Of a stretch of DNA of 33,469 nucleotides, positions 33,291 through 33,469 are shown piece after piece. Position 1 is the stretch's first letter; each line of letters opens with the position of its first letter. Origin of the DNA: Spirochaetes bacterium ADurb.BinA120 (lineage in GTDB: Bacteria; Spirochaetota; UBA4802; UBA5368); assembly GCA_002069125.1 (NCBI GenBank), contig MVZN01000030.1, positions 1 through 33,469 on the forward strand. The letters are read 5' to 3'. Both the position numbers and the translations under genes were made by a program. The notes beneath the pieces were generated by a model. That model had not been told where the DNA came from, made no database searches, and saw nothing but the letters and a program-made list of their open reading frames with translations.

Positions 33291-33469
33291 ATGAAAATCG
33301 CCGTCATCTTCCCCAAGGACTCCGAAGCCCTCTTTAACAGGGCCTCCGGCCGCACTTTCGGCGGGGCGAACGTGCAGATGTTCATGATCGCGCGCGAGCT
33401 CTTCGGCCGGCCGGGCGTTGAGCCCTTTTCGCTCATCCCCGATTACCCGGTCATCGATTTCGACGACGC
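33291..33469 (+). CDS. Glycosyltransferase (GT4/GT-B-like), N-terminus only
   Basis: The frame is open from an ATG at 33291 to the window end, 59 complete codons. The start MKIAVIFPKDSEALFNRASG and the segment FGGANVQMFMIARELF match the N-terminal Rossmann fold of GT4-type glycosyltransferases, where the FGGA glycine loop precedes a helix that contacts the donor/acceptor site. AACAGG is a weak ribosome site. Only about 15 per cent of a typical family member is visible, so the assignment is tentative and the sugar specificity unknown. Confidence 0.65.
   Translation, partial: MKIAVIFPKDSEALFNRASGRTFGGANVQMFMIARELFGRPGVEPFSLIPDYPVIDFDD

Overview
The window is a GC-rich bacterial chromosome segment with tightly packed genes and no phage, transposase, CRISPR, rRNA or tRNA gene that I could recognise. 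Gene content suggests an anaerobic or facultatively anaerobic heterotroph: a tungsten/molybdenum aldehyde:ferredoxin oxidoreductase with polyferredoxins, glutamate dehydrogenase, acyl-CoA ligases and a sodium/glutamate-type symporter. A very large Ser/Thr kinase fused to AAA ATPase, TPR, GAF and SpoIIE phosphatase domains, plus a sensor/PEP-binding fusion protein, resemble those of environmental Spirochaetota (Leptospira-like lineages) or Desulfobacterota. I favour an uncultured spirochaete, but this is inference; no marker gene settles it.

Layout. (1) 1-5634, minus strand: a TetR-controlled catabolic operon in the order tetR, PaaK-type CoA ligase, tandem isochorismatase-like hydrolase, APC permease, M20 hydrolase (cut by the window edge). 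Two near-identical operators that resemble the Bacillus FadR box flank tetR. (2) 5896-10317, plus strand: small membrane protein, Tat-exported sulfatase, four-cluster ferredoxin and AOR, behind a leader with nested inverted repeats. (3) 10446-11516, minus: winged-helix/ferredoxin protein, convergent with AOR. (4) 12019-15992, plus: HtpX protease, GltS-like symporter preceded by a tandem operator-like repeat, a 0.2-kb nested-palindrome intergenic repeat, and a lysophospholipid-type acyltransferase. (5) 16227-25723, minus: the kinase-phosphatase giant, RNase D, a tail-anchored protein of unknown function, a stand-alone receiver protein, a small hypothetical protein and a transglutaminase/TPR protein. 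(6) 25937-26122, plus: a 61-residue cysteine-containing protein. (7) 26253-30745, minus: glutamate dehydrogenase followed 17 bases later by a sensor-PPDK_N-nucleotidyltransferase fusion. (8) 31362 to the end, plus: a FATP/FadD-type acyl-CoA synthetase, a strong perfect palindrome and the start of a GT4-like glycosyltransferase.

How they may work together: region 1 looks like import and hydrolysis of an amide or amino-acid conjugate followed by CoA activation of the released acid, under an acyl-CoA-responsive repressor. Regions 2-3 are an aldehyde-oxidising redox module with its electron carriers. Region 7 couples nitrogen/carbon metabolism (GDH) to a protein that has ATP-grasp and nucleotidyltransferase domains but no phosphohistidine swivel domain. 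The most unusual items are the GDH-linked fusion protein, the double-active-site isochorismatase-like protein with its FadR-like regulon, and the tandem operator upstream of the symporter.
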